64,000 nt of DNA from Sphingobacterium kitahiroshimense. Its GTDB lineage: Bacteria; Bacteroidota; Bacteroidia; Sphingobacteriales; Sphingobacteriaceae. The position numbers and the translations under genes are program-made. Where the stretch lies: positions 558,001-622,000 of the forward strand of contig NZ_JAOQNK010000001.1 in the NCBI RefSeq assembly GCF_025961315.1, in the 5' to 3' direction. The notes under the pieces were generated by a model. It worked only from the letters and a program-made list of their open reading frames with translations. It made no database searches and was not told the DNA's origin. Position 1 is the first letter of the stretch, and each line of letters opens with the position of its first letter. Shown piece by piece: positions 1-9,219 of the stretch.

Positions 1-1191
1 GGCATGCGTATCTCCTTTGCTCCAACCGGTCATAATGATTTCTTCATGATCGGCCACATCATCACCATCGGTATCTTTTAAGAAAACAAAATTGGGAGCC
101 ATGGCCACTATAACACCATCATTGGCAAAAGTTAAACTTGTTGCAATATTTAAGCCCTTAGCAAATTCCGTAAATTTATCAGCAACACCATCGCCGTCGG
201 TATCTTCACAGATGACGATGCGATCATTTCCTTTACCTTTCACCTCCTCAAAACTATTTGGATAATCAACAGCTTCAATGACCCATAATCTGCCTTTTTC
301 ATCCCAGCTCATCGCAATCGGATTGGTAATATTGGGCTCCGCGGCAAAAAGTTTTAATTCAAAATCCACAGGTTTCTGTATCAGTTTCATCGACTGTTCT
401 GGACTAAGCGGATCCTGCACTTTAGGAACATCATAACGTGCTGTAAAATCGGATATGGAATCGGGATATATGCTTACATTCGGAATAGCCAATTTATTCA
501 CCATACTTTGAACCTGCTCTCCAAGTGACCACCAGACCGCACTGCTGACCGTTCTTAGAAACTGATGATTTTTCCAGGTATCATCATGCTTACCTAACGC
601 GTGATATAAAAAACGACCGCCGTTTTCCTCACTATACCAGATGTAGTTTTGTTTTGAACCATCTATCGCAGCGCTACCGATAACAGTTTGATCTGTTTTT
701 TTCTTGAATATGTATTTTTCATTGTTAACCTGAATGGTGTTAATGGATGAATCCAGTACATGTTTGGCGTTTTCTATTGTAACAATTGCTTGCCCATCAC
801 CCGCGTCGGTAAAACCACCTTGTACCAAGTTGGTATACCATTCGGAATTCTGAAATGAATTAGCAGATGAGTTCAAGGCCACAACCCCTTTTCCTTCTTT
901 CAGGAATTTCTTTAATGCCTGCTCCTTTTCTTCACTGAGCTCTTTTTCATTCACCAATAAGACAACCCCATCAAACTTATTTAAATAATCAAATTCTAAA
1001 CTTGCTAAGGTGTCGGTATAGGTTAGATTGATGCCCGATTTAAAAAGTTCGACCGATAACCAGGTCGCTTGATTAGAAGATTGCTTATTTCCAGCACCAA
1101 TAAATAGTACCTCTGCCCTTCTCGGTTCATCAGCTCTACAAGAGGTCAAAAACACTAAAAATAAAAGTAAAACTCTTAAAATATTATTCAT
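1..1191 (-). CDS. ThuA-domain / membrane-bound dehydrogenase-type lipoprotein, partial (3' end outside window)
   Basis: The first 397 residues are present; the gene runs off the left edge. The N-terminus is a lipoprotein signal with the lipid-accepting Cys at residue 18 (LTSC). Residues of about 25-235 look like a ThuA-like, glutamine-amidotransferase-fold domain. From about residue 275 the WDEKGRLWVIEAVDYPNS and GNDRIVICEDTDGDG stretches match the start of the beta-propeller of large dehydrogenase-like proteins that often end in a heme-binding CxxCH domain. That end is not visible here. A role in surface sugar metabolism is inferred only. The gene diverges from an AraC regulator that may control it. 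The start is the ATG directly before the signal peptide. Confidence 0.75.
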   Translation of the reverse strand, partial: MNNILRVLLLFLVFLTSCRADEPRRAEVLFIGAGNKQSSNQATWLSVELFKSGINLTYTDTLASLEFDYLNKFDGVVLLVNEKELSEEKEQALKKFLKEGKGVVALNSSANSFQNSEWYTNLVQGGFTDAGDGQAIVTIENAKHVLDSSINTIQVNNEKYIFKKKTDQTVIGSAAIDGSKQNYIWYSEENGGRFLYHALGKHDDTWKNHQFLRTVSSAVWWSLGEQVQSMVNKLAIPNVSIYPDSISDFTARYDVPKVQDPLSPEQSMKLIQKPVDFELKLFAAEPNITNPIAMSWDEKGRLWVIEAVDYPNSFEEVKGKGNDRIVICEDTDGDGVADKFTEFAKGLNIATSLTFANDGVIVAMAPNFVFLKDTDGDDVADHEEIIMTGWSKGDTHA

Positions 1192-1334
1192 GATTTAGTT
1201 GAAATTTGGATTTATCTATAATTGTTATAAGCAAATATAGAGATATGAAGTAGCTTGGAACTTAGCTTTTTTATCAAGTTTCAGACATATTGTATCATTT
1301 TTAACTATATTTACCCCAATAAACTGAAATCATA

Positions 1335-2213
1335 ATGCTAGATAAGAGAGTTATTTCAAAATCGCTTATTCCAGAGAATAAAACTTTTTCGATAAAACAA
1401 ATCAATGAACCTCATTTTGATCCAACCTTTCATGCACATCCGGAATTTCAACTTTCGTACGTAATAAAAGGGGAAGGAAACAGAATTGTAGGCAATAGTT
1501 TGCAACCGTTTCATGCAAACGATATGGTATTTATTGGTCCCAATCTACCCCATGTCTGGAAAAATCATTTGTCTTATTTTAAAAAGGACAGTCAGCTCGA
1601 TACGTCGGTTATAGTGATCTACTTTCATAACAATTTCTTTGCTGAAGAAATCTACGGTAAGGAAGAATTTTTCAGGCTCAAAAAGTTCTTTCTCACCAGC
1701 AATCTCGGGGTCGAAATAACGGGGGAAACTAGAGATATTATTGGAGGGATGATGTTTGAATTATTACATAAGGATGGGTTGGAAAGCGTAATTCTCCTAT
1801 TGAAAATATTGGACACTTTAGTGCTGTCCACAGACTGTCGTTACATCAATGAGTTTGATGAAGCCATAAATTATAAACAGGCCGAAACCGAGCGGATACA
1901 CAAGGTCTATGACTACGTGATTAAAAACTTTGATCAGCAGATCCGTCTGGAGAAAGTTGCAGAAATTGCAAATATGACCAGTACCTCTTTTAGCAGATAC
2001 TTTAAGACACGCCTCAACAAATCATTTTCGGACTTTTTGAAGGAAATAAGAGTAAACTACGCCTGCAAACTATTAAAAGACGATAGTATTTCCATAGAAA
2101 CAGTCAGCTACGAATGCGGCTATCCTTCAGTAACCAACTTCAATAAGCAGTTTAAGAGTGTCATAGGCCTGCAGCCACGGCAGTATCGGGATAATTTTCT
2201 AAACCTCATTTAA
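1335..2213 (+). CDS. AraC family transcriptional regulator
   Basis: 292 residues. The N-terminal part (about 20-110) is a cupin-like sensor domain with HAHPEFQLSYV and a PHVW motif, as in many Bacteroidetes AraC proteins. The C-terminal 100 residues carry the double helix-turn-helix: VAEIANMTSTSFSRYFK in the first and VSYECGYPSVTNFNKQFK in the second, followed by the typical GLQPRQYR end. It is divergent from the ThuA/dehydrogenase lipoprotein across 143 bp, so it probably regulates that gene in response to a small ligand. The ligand cannot be told from sequence. Confidence 0.9.
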   Translation: MLDKRVISKSLIPENKTFSIKQINEPHFDPTFHAHPEFQLSYVIKGEGNRIVGNSLQPFHANDMVFIGPNLPHVWKNHLSYFKKDSQLDTSVIVIYFHNNFFAEEIYGKEEFFRLKKFFLTSNLGVEITGETRDIIGGMMFELLHKDGLESVILLLKILDTLVLSTDCRYINEFDEAINYKQAETERIHKVYDYVIKNFDQQIRLEKVAEIANMTSTSFSRYFKTRLNKSFSDFLKEIRVNYACKLLKDDSISIETVSYECGYPSVTNFNKQFKSVIGLQPRQYRDNFLNLI

Positions 2214-2431
2214 GCCCTTTTTATATAAACAGGTTTTTATGCACTAAAATCCTGCCTATATAAAAACATCGTACGTTATCTTAATTGGTGCAGTCTGCTA
2301 GCAGGTTATACCTGCGACTGTGCGATCCCAATCCGATCAAATAGTTCCGTTCTTCGACATCCACAGCACAAGTATTAGCTTAAAACGCTATATCACGCCA
2401 TACACAACGTAGTACCTTGTTCTGAGAATGA

Positions 2432-3358
2432 CTACGAGATGTTCAGATGCCAGATAGCACCATTTTTTGTTGTGCTTTTTTGCAACAGTTTATTTGCGAT
2501 AAGTTCGTTCAACAGTTCCTCACTTGCTGATCTTGGCGTATCTGTCAGCACAGCATATTCCTTAGCAGTCAGCGAATTGTATGTAGAAAAAATACTTTTC
2601 CAGTCCTGACGATAAGTTCCTTTTATAGCTGTCGGATTTAATTTTAAAATTGCGGCTTCATAAAAAGCATAAGGTTTCGCGCCATACACCATCTCGCGAT
2701 TTCCATGCATATCCTCAAAATAAAGTGTTGGAAAACCTCTTACACCGTATGTTCTCGCCAATTTAAGGTCTTCTTCAAATTGAACAGGCGCTGATTTTTG
2801 ATAGTCTGACAATAATTGAACTTCATCTAACCCGACCATTTTTGCCGCCGCAGCTATGTATTCCCATTTAGTGATGTTTTTCTTCTGTAAAAAAACCATT
2901 TCTCGCAATGTTCTTAAAAACAGAATAGCTTGATCATTATCCTGCAATTGTGCTGCTTTAAAAGCAATAGAAGGCGGATAAGAAGAGTCTAAAGGATCTT
3001 CGAACCAGATATCACCATCAATCGGCATATCATAATAAATACTCACCTCGTCCCAATGCCCGGCGACATCACTAGGTTTACTAATTCCCCCACTGTTATA
3101 GTTCCAGTCGGGCAGTAAACCGCCCATATGATAGTGCATGGATAAGCAATCACCATATTCAAGTTTTAGTTTCCGCAATTGTGGTTCAATTCCCCAACAG
3201 GAAGAACATATGGGATCTGTGAAATAAATGACTTTAAGGGGTTTATCTGTTTGTTCAAGAGGGTGTACTGCTGCTGATTCATACGCTAAAACTGGCATTT
3301 CACAGCTACCTATTTCAGGATCGCACAAAAGTGGATTATGATTAGACTCGTTCTTCAT
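2432..3358 (-). CDS. DsbA-family thioredoxin-fold protein (SpxH/FrnE type)
   Basis: 308 residues. The thioredoxin-like fold carries a CSSCWG motif at residues 51-54, placed after FTDPI as in the DsbA-like SpxH/YjbH and FrnE proteins. A cis-Pro loop follows later (GVRGFPTLYF). Two more cysteines lie near the N-terminus (C12, C19, in LLCDPEIGSC). There is no signal peptide, so it is probably cytoplasmic. In Firmicutes relatives the protein adapts Spx for ClpXP. Here a thiol-redox or stress adaptor role is inferred. It is a single gene with no close operon partner. Confidence 0.8.
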   Translation of the reverse strand: MKNESNHNPLLCDPEIGSCEMPVLAYESAAVHPLEQTDKPLKVIYFTDPICSSCWGIEPQLRKLKLEYGDCLSMHYHMGGLLPDWNYNSGGISKPSDVAGHWDEVSIYYDMPIDGDIWFEDPLDSSYPPSIAFKAAQLQDNDQAILFLRTLREMVFLQKKNITKWEYIAAAAKMVGLDEVQLLSDYQKSAPVQFEEDLKLARTYGVRGFPTLYFEDMHGNREMVYGAKPYAFYEAAILKLNPTAIKGTYRQDWKSIFSTYNSLTAKEYAVLTDTPRSASEELLNELIANKLLQKSTTKNGAIWHLNIS

Positions 3359-3478
3359 GTTCGGTTTATTTGGTTTATGTAGTCAAATTTCATGCAATAT
3401 CGAAACAGCATAAGATACCGCTAAGCCCTGAAAAGGTCCGACCTATTGACCGCGCAGTATAGCTACTTCGCAGTAAAA

Positions 3479-3513
3479 AAAACACGCTTTAATTTTTTAA
3501 AGCGTGTTTTTAT
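3479..3513 (-). terminator. Rho-independent terminator of the YceI gene
   Basis: An inverted repeat (AACACGCTTT / AAAGCGTGTT) separated by an AT-rich loop has A-rich and T-rich flanks. It lies just after the YceI stop codon in the reading direction of the minus strand. Confidence 0.75.
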
Positions 3514-3517
3514 AAAA

Positions 3518-4195
3518 TTATTTTTTTGCAGCGATATTCAGCTCCATATCTACTTCTTGAGAGATCATCCAGTCTTTAGGATCACCTTCAGTACCGTACG
3601 CTAATCCCCAGTCTTGTCTGTTGATTGTGAATTTAGATTGTACATTAATTTCATTATCCGTTACGCTAACTTTTGCTGGAAAAGTAACATTCACAGTCTT
3701 ATCTTTGATTGTTAAGTTACCGCTGATAATGTTTGTTGCATCCGCAATGACACTTTTGTCTTTAGCAGCATCAAAAGCTGTAACTGCTGTAATTTCAAAT
3801 TTAGCTGTTGGATATTTTTCCACTTCAAAGAAATCACCCGTTTTTAAGTGACCATCTAAATCAGCTGCAGTTTTACCACCTGATTTTGCAGGATCAACCG
3901 CACTCTTGTCTGTTGTCACTGAATTCATATCGATAACAAATGATCCACCTGTGATCGCTCCTGCTTCTACAGATACAGTACCTTCACTTTTCAATGTACC
4001 AAATCTTGGATCAAATCCACCTTTGTGATATGCTTTCCATTTGATTGAACTTACTGCTGTATCAACTGCAAAAGTTGCACCTTTTTGTTCGGCAACTTGT
4101 TGCTCTGTTCCTGTTTGAGCTTTATCACCATTTGAACCACCACATGAAGCTAAGATGACAGAAGCGAATACTGCTAAGATTGCTATTTTTTTCAT
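3518..4195 (-). CDS. YceI family lipoprotein
   Basis: 225 residues from the chosen start MKKIAILAV. An in-frame start 57 bp upstream would put 19 unlikely residues before the lipoprotein signal (VILASC), so it was rejected. The mature part has the YceI lipocalin-like fold: FAVDTAVSSIKWKAYHK near the start, WKMxxQ-like IDMNSVTTD and LKTGDFFEVEKYPTAKFEIT in the middle, and FTINRQDWGL near the end. Family members bind isoprenoid-type lipids in the periplasm and are often induced by base or stress. The gene is divergent from an HxlR regulator, with palindromes between them. Confidence 0.9.
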   Translation of the reverse strand: MKKIAILAVFASVILASCGGSNGDKAQTGTEQQVAEQKGATFAVDTAVSSIKWKAYHKGGFDPRFGTLKSEGTVSVEAGAITGGSFVIDMNSVTTDKSAVDPAKSGGKTAADLDGHLKTGDFFEVEKYPTAKFEITAVTAFDAAKDKSVIADATNIISGNLTIKDKTVNVTFPAKVSVTDNEINVQSKFTINRQDWGLAYGTEGDPKDWMISQEVDMELNIAAKK

Positions 4196-4256
4196 TTTTA
4201 AATTATTAATTATATAAATCTTGTGCAAAAATAACATAGGATTAGTATACAAATGC

Positions 4257-4300
4257 TATTGGTTTCCTTTTTGAAACTACTTTCCTATAGGAAACCAATA
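4257..4300. promoter_or_regulatory. Palindromic operator-like region between yceI and hxlR genes
   Basis: An exact 11-bp inverted repeat, TATTGGTTTCC at 4257-4267 and GGAAACCAATA at 4290-4300, is nested with a perfect 14-bp palindrome, TTTCCTATAGGAAA at 4281-4294. A further GTTTCC follows at about 4304. It lies in the middle of the divergent spacer, so it is a good candidate site for the HxlR-type regulator to control both genes. Confidence 0.6.
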
Positions 4301-4345
4301 ATCGTTTCCGTAATTTTACAGCGTAATTTTGTATTGTAATAAAAG

Positions 4346-4738
4346 ATGATGAAGAAAAACCCAACCATTAACAATAGATCAGGATGTAAAGCTCGGATTA
4401 TTGCGATCACTGATACCATGGAAATCTTATCCGGAAAATGGAAATTTCATATTTTGGGAACGTTGATGGAAGGCGGAAAGATGCGATTCATGGATCTGTT
4501 GCGTGAAGTGGATGGTATTGCCGCCAAGATGCTCTCGAAGGAATTACAGGACATGGAAATGAATCACCTTATCAGTCGTACGGTTATGAATACAAAACCC
4601 ATTACCGTTGAATATGAAGTGACCGAATACGGCCGCACATTAGAACCTATTATCGACGAAATTGCAAAATGGGGTGAAGCGTATAGAAACGCAATGTTTA
4701 AAAAACAAAATGAAAATGTCCCTGTTGAGGAACATTAA
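4346..4738 (+). CDS. HxlR family transcriptional regulator
   Basis: 130 residues, the usual length for the family. It has the MarR-like winged helix: CKARIIAITDTMEILSGKWKFHILGTL at the start, then MRFMDLLREVDGIAAKMLSKELQDMEMNHLISR, and YEVTEYGRTLEPIIDEIAKWGEAYR at the end. Cys near residue 13 is the usual position of the redox-sensing cysteine in thiol-responsive members. It is divergent from the YceI gene, and the spacer contains the matching palindromes, so self-control and control of yceI are likely. Its stop codon overlaps the end of the next, convergent gene by 4 bp. Confidence 0.9.
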   Translation: MMKKNPTINNRSGCKARIIAITDTMEILSGKWKFHILGTLMEGGKMRFMDLLREVDGIAAKMLSKELQDMEMNHLISRTVMNTKPITVEYEVTEYGRTLEPIIDEIAKWGEAYRNAMFKKQNENVPVEEH

Positions 4739-5667
4739 AAAATCTTTGTAATTGGCAATAGCGGTACTTTTTGCTTCCAGGTGCCCGATACATCAAATAA
4801 ATGCCCAGAAGATTGATTTTTAATCGTAAACGTATATTGGCATTCCCTTGTAAGGTATTTGATCTCTCCCTTGACCTGAATATTTGAATACGGCTGTACT
4901 AATAACGTTTGTTTGCTTCCAGAATTTATATAAGGTTCAAAAAATTTCCCTTCTTTATATGGTACTTGTTTCGACCAGTATGTTGCCCCGTCTTTCAAGA
5001 TTTCACCCATAAATATAAGTGAATCCTGAGCATTTATCCATTTAAAAGCGTCTTCATCAGTACTACTGAACTCGGACATGTAATTGACGTCTTTAAAGAT
5101 GGCAACCGTTTCCATATTTTTTGCCGTGGAGGTATTGTTAGAAAGCGTTATGGTATAACAGCCTTCATCACTTGTAAACTCTTTCCGGCTTCCAGGTACT
5201 TCTATGATTTCTTTCTTCACAATCTCATAACCAGCACCTCTGCTCTGTGTGAAAGAAAGTTCATCTTCCGTTCCATTCGCCGCTATTCCGATTACAAACT
5301 TTCTGGGTTCTGCGTTGAAATTCTCTTTTAATGTTAGATTAAGCAGATGACTACTTGCTATTTTCTCTAATTTCAACCAGCCACCGGCCACTTCAACAGT
5401 ACCTGCAGCATTTAAGACAACTGGATTATCATTTATATCCTGAAGTATTTCTCCTGAAAGCGCATCTTTAACATAGGCTACGGACCATTCTCTAGCATTG
5501 ATTTCAATACCATTGTCTACAAAACCTGTATTGACCTGAATACTCTTATAGTCTGGATTAAATAATGCTGTTTTTTGCCCCATATCTTCTTTATCACAGG
5601 CGCTCATCGAAAAAATAAGGACAGCGGCCAAGCAGGTAGTCAAGAATTTAGAATAGTTTAGCATCAT
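4735..5667 (-). CDS. Hypothetical lipoprotein, all-beta
   Basis: 310 residues with a lipoprotein signal ending FSMSAC at about residue 24. The rest has no motif I recognise. It is rich in predicted beta strands and resembles the BACON-like or DUF-type surface lipoproteins of Bacteroidetes, in which small beta domains precede a carbohydrate-binding part. It is convergent with the HxlR gene and stands alone, so context gives no function. Either of two adjacent ATG codons may be the start. Confidence 0.7.
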   Translation of the reverse strand: MMLNYSKFLTTCLAAVLIFSMSACDKEDMGQKTALFNPDYKSIQVNTGFVDNGIEINAREWSVAYVKDALSGEILQDINDNPVVLNAAGTVEVAGGWLKLEKIASSHLLNLTLKENFNAEPRKFVIGIAANGTEDELSFTQSRGAGYEIVKKEIIEVPGSRKEFTSDEGCYTITLSNNTSTAKNMETVAIFKDVNYMSEFSSTDEDAFKWINAQDSLIFMGEILKDGATYWSKQVPYKEGKFFEPYINSGSKQTLLVQPYSNIQVKGEIKYLTRECQYTFTIKNQSSGHLFDVSGTWKQKVPLLPITKIF

Positions 5668-6171
5668 CGGAGTTACAAGATAATAGGTAAATACACATTA
5701 TAAAAATACTGTTAGCAATTTAGCATTATTTTAAGCAATAATCGACTGTTAATGAAAACTTTTTGTTATAAAATTGTAATGAATAGCACACAATAAAGCG
5801 ATAAATCGTACATGCGTCAAGTATAAATAACATAGCTGAAATCTAAATACGTAAATGGTGCTAAAAAAATACGCTTCTTCGTATCATGACAAGAAAATGG
5901 CATATGCTTTGAAAATAATCCCATAGTTATATCTAGTAAGCACTAAAAAATTATCAATCATGAAAAAGCAAGATGGAAACTTGAAAAAATTAGGATTAAA
6001 AAAAGGATATTACTTATTACTTATGGCAATTTTGGATATGCCTATAGAAGAAAAAATAAAAAAGGCTAGAAAATAGACAATTAAGTACCCTTTATATAGA
6101 AGAGTTCTCCCTTTTGGAGAACTTTTCATTTTATATTTTAAAAAAATTCATTTCAGAATTTTTCAAAGTTG
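5668..6171. other. Intergenic region, 504 bp
   Basis: It is AT-rich and holds the possible small gene at 5960 and a weak hairpin, TTCTCC/GGAGAA at about 6104-6120 followed by a T-rich stretch. The hairpin may end transcription from either side. I see nothing else. Confidence 0.5.
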
Positions 6172-6175
6172 TTAA
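5960..6175 (+). CDS. Possible small basic protein
   Basis: A 71-codon reading frame starts MKKQDGNLKKLGLKKGYY. The first 40 residues are Lys-rich with a short hydrophobic stretch (YYLLLMAILDMPI) and look like a real peptide. The rest runs through a hairpin that looks like a terminator, which speaks against the full length. No family recognised. There is no clear ribosome binding site. It may be a short peptide gene or chance. Confidence 0.3.
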
Positions 6176-6552
6176 TGTCCGAATCCGAAATACATACTAA
6201 AGGCAATTATGATCAGCACTAGCGTCGTGATGAAGACATATAGTTTATCACCCTCGATGATAAAGCTGACCAATGAAAGTAATAATCGGATCAATGGGGT
6301 ACAAAAAAGAATGATGATCGCTAAAAATATAATCGAACGTCCTTGCATGTTGATGACTCCACTGAAAACATCCGATACGACTTCAATAATACTTCGATCA
6401 TTTTCTGTAAATCGGGCATAATCAGCCTGTTCATTCGCATGGTTATAAAGAAAGATCAATCCGCCGATGGTACTGATCGCCAATACTGTTCTTACGCCGT
6501 ATTTTAAGACATCTCCAATAATTCTTTGTATCGTTTTATCTGTAATCTGCAT
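6172..6552 (-). CDS. DUF1634 domain membrane protein
   Basis: 126 residues with three predicted membrane helices (about 18-38, 69-91 and 98-122). Its size and pattern fit the DUF1634 family, whose genes almost always follow a TauE/SafE-type permease. Here its start codon overlaps the stop codon of the permease by one base, so the two are translated together and probably act as one membrane complex. The function is not known beyond that pairing. Confidence 0.8.
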   Translation of the reverse strand: MQITDKTIQRIIGDVLKYGVRTVLAISTIGGLIFLYNHANEQADYARFTENDRSIIEVVSDVFSGVINMQGRSIIFLAIIILFCTPLIRLLLSLVSFIIEGDKLYVFITTLVLIIIAFSMYFGFGH

Positions 6553-7388
6553 TAGAATTTTCCTTTAATACCGTTATAAATCATGTTAAAAGCCAAGAAG
6601 AAAATAATAAAAGCAAAAAATACTCTTAATTTCTTTGGATCTGTCGCCATCAATATCTTGGAACCGATCATCGAGCCTATTAGGACACCAATCATGACCG
6701 GAAGACAGATATCAGGGACAACATACCCTTTCTGCAGATAAATCACGCAACTTGCTAGAGCAGTCACGCCCATCATAAAATTACTCGTTGTGGTCGACAC
6801 CTTAAAGGGTATACGCATAATGGTATCCATCGCGATTACTTTAAAAGCCCCCGATCCTATTCCCAGCATACCCGAAAGCACTCCGGCAAGTCCCATCATA
6901 CTAAATCCGCCGATGACATTTTTTGTGCCATAAGACACCTCTGTGCCCTTTACTACAGGATAGGTAGAAGGTAGCTTGAGGCTGATCGCCAGCTTACTGG
7001 ACTGCTCTACGATATGTTCTTCTTTTTTCCGGAGCGAGTTTGCCGCAGAAAAGATTAAAGCTAGACCAAATAATACGGCAATAAGCGAACTGGGAGCCGA
7101 TGTTGCGATAAGTGCACCGACAACAGCACCTGCAGTAGTCGCAATCTCTAAAAACATGCCGAGCCGCATATTTGCGATCCCTTCCTTAACATATGCGGCG
7201 GCAGATCCCGAAGATGTCGCAATTACGGAAACTAAAGCAGCTCCTATCGCATAATGGATATCTACTCCAAGCAGAATAGTCAACAAAGGTATTACCACAA
7301 TTCCACCACCAAGCCCGGAAAGCGAACCAATAATACCTGCACATATGGCTCCAAGGAGCATAATGAGTGTAAACGTTAAAACAGTCAT
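6552..7388 (-). CDS. Sulfite exporter TauE/SafE family permease
   Basis: 278 residues from the ATG of MTVLTFTLIML. A GTG 30 bp upstream is the only way to extend it and seems unlikely. It has about eight membrane helices in two repeats. The Gly-rich start of each repeat, GSLSGLGGGIVVIPLL and GVLSGMLGIGSGAFKV, is the family hallmark. These proteins move sulfite, sulfonates or other organic anions. With the DUF1634 partner it forms a two-gene operon. A second TauE-like permease is inside the molybdenum cofactor operon. Confidence 0.88.
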   Translation of the reverse strand: MTVLTFTLIMLLGAICAGIIGSLSGLGGGIVVIPLLTILLGVDIHYAIGAALVSVIATSSGSAAAYVKEGIANMRLGMFLEIATTAGAVVGALIATSAPSSLIAVLFGLALIFSAANSLRKKEEHIVEQSSKLAISLKLPSTYPVVKGTEVSYGTKNVIGGFSMMGLAGVLSGMLGIGSGAFKVIAMDTIMRIPFKVSTTTSNFMMGVTALASCVIYLQKGYVVPDICLPVMIGVLIGSMIGSKILMATDPKKLRVFFAFIIFFLAFNMIYNGIKGKF

Positions 7389-7661
7389 ATTTGCAAAATT
7401 TAAATGCAGGAAAGCCACCTGGACTTTCTTGCCTAAAGAGCCAAAGGTAGAGAATATATTATTCTTGAACGAAATCTGTTCGCTATTCTAATCGTTCTTT
7501 AATATGAAGAAATCCAGCCCTAATCTGAAATTGCGAGTTATACCTAACACGCTCCTCCTATTTTTATAGATCAAACCGTCATCAAAAAACACCGCTGCTT
7601 TTTGAAATAAATTTAAAGTATTACATTCGTTTAATTAAAACCGCAAAAATTGTATACGCAA

Positions 7662-8471
7662 ATGAGCAATTTAAGTTTCGAACCGATCGTATCAAGTGAT
7701 TTCGCACAGCTTGTTAACTTACAACCTGAGGGCTGGCATGATATAATACCCAAATTTGAATATTATGTCAATCAAAAATACGGTATCCCCATCAAGCTTC
7801 TTGAAAATCAAGAAATCGTAGCTATAGGATCGGTTATCGTTCATCAAGATGTTGCTTGGCTGGGACATATTATTGTTCATCCCGATCATCGAAAACAAGG
7901 TTATGGAAAGCTGATGACACAACAGCTCATCGCAACGGCAAAAGCGGAGAATTGTACTAGTATTCAATTGATCGCAACAGATCTGGGAGCAACAGTATAC
8001 GAAAGTATCGGTTTCATCACAGATACCGAATATCTCTTTTTTAAGGATGTCACTATTCCTCTAGGCCAAGTCGCTAATCCGCATATCAGCAGCTACAATG
8101 CGATCTATAAAGATCAAATGTTGGCATTGGACAGTTTGGTATCTGGAGAAAATAGAGCCTGGGAGCTCGAAGATCATTTAGCGTCTTCTTACCTCTATGT
8201 CATCGATGGTTCCCTTGCAGGATATTACTTACCGACCTTCGGGGAAGGTTTAATCATAGCTATTCATCCAGCTGCAGGTAAGGAACTTACAGAATTTCAC
8301 TTACAAGCAAAGACAACTGTGGTCGTACCGAAAGAGAATATAGCCGCACAAGCCTTTTTACAGGAGCATCAGTATCAACCTTATGCCAGCGCTAAACGCA
8401 TGTATATCGGTCGAGAGATAGCGGTCAAATTTGAACATATATATAACCGTATTGCTGGAAATATCGGTTAA
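7662..8471 (+). CDS. GNAT family N-acetyltransferase
   Basis: 269 residues. The only upstream alternative is a TTG, so the ATG of MSNLSFEP was chosen. The GNAT core lies at about 10-130, with the acetyl-CoA-binding motif VHPDHRKQGYGKLM and the LGATVYESIGF segment. The C-terminal half (about 140-269) is a second, less conserved domain as in two-domain GNAT proteins. The substrate is unknown. It is a single gene with no informative neighbour. Confidence 0.85.
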   Translation: MSNLSFEPIVSSDFAQLVNLQPEGWHDIIPKFEYYVNQKYGIPIKLLENQEIVAIGSVIVHQDVAWLGHIIVHPDHRKQGYGKLMTQQLIATAKAENCTSIQLIATDLGATVYESIGFITDTEYLFFKDVTIPLGQVANPHISSYNAIYKDQMLALDSLVSGENRAWELEDHLASSYLYVIDGSLAGYYLPTFGEGLIIAIHPAAGKELTEFHLQAKTTVVVPKENIAAQAFLQEHQYQPYASAKRMYIGREIAVKFEHIYNRIAGNIG

Positions 8472-8548
8472 TCAAGCTTACTGAAAAGCTATTTGTGCCT
8501 TTTGATCGGGATATCAACATATAAAGACACAAATAGACTCTTATTTTA

Positions 8549-8935
8549 CTACTTGCGGAGCATAGGAAGATACTTATGCCAGTTTTCGATGATAACCCAA
8601 AGAACAATTGCAGCCAGAACAAGCGCAATAGGTAAACCTGATGGTGCGGTAGTGATGTTCGATAACAAAATACCGGTCAGAATTGGCGTTAGAATAACTG
8701 CTCCCAGCGCTCGCGTTGTACTAAAGATCAATAGTAAACCGCCTGTGATCTCTCCGAACGCCACCAGTGGCATTAACCACCCGATTTCCATAAATGCCTT
8801 TCCTGCGTTGATCATTTTCTCAGGCATATCCTTCGGCATAGGCATGTAATGAAAAAATTTATCCAAGCCGGCATTGATAAACATTAAGCCTGTCAATAAG
8901 CATAATACGAAAAGAATCTTGTTTTTCATGGTCAT
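8549..8935 (-). CDS. DoxX family membrane protein
   Basis: 128 residues, four membrane helices. The first helix is followed by INAGLDKFFHYMPMP, and the third is in FGEITGGLLLIF, which fits the DoxX/DoxD pattern of small quinone-linked or thiosulfate-oxidase-type membrane proteins. In bacteria many of these have no known role. There are two possible starts (residue 1 or 3). It is a single gene. Confidence 0.8.
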   Translation of the reverse strand: MTMKNKILFVLCLLTGLMFINAGLDKFFHYMPMPKDMPEKMINAGKAFMEIGWLMPLVAFGEITGGLLLIFSTTRALGAVILTPILTGILLSNITTAPSGLPIALVLAAIVLWVIIENWHKYLPMLRK

Positions 8936-9219
8936 TTAATTTAAGTTATAATTTCAGATTATAAAAACAGCATGATCCCATTATTGTTCTATCGGATGTT
9001 CATTTTTTTTGATGACAGGATTAAAAAAATTAGACTTTAGCGTTAATCTTTTTAGGGAACTTATTATCTATCTATGTTGTATTAAATTGAATATAAAGGG
9101 AATTACCACTAGAACATAAACAATCTGTTTACAACAGCTAACAGGATTATACTTTTACTACTCTAAAATGCACTCATATTAAAGTAAGCCCTTATATTTG
9201 ATAAGCTTATTTTTCATAA

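Noticed and set aside
2214..2431. Inverted repeat GCAGGT-TAT-ACCTGC between AraC and DsbA-like genes as a terminator
   Set aside because: There is no T tail and the arms are short; it could be chance or a binding site, so it is not listed as a feature.
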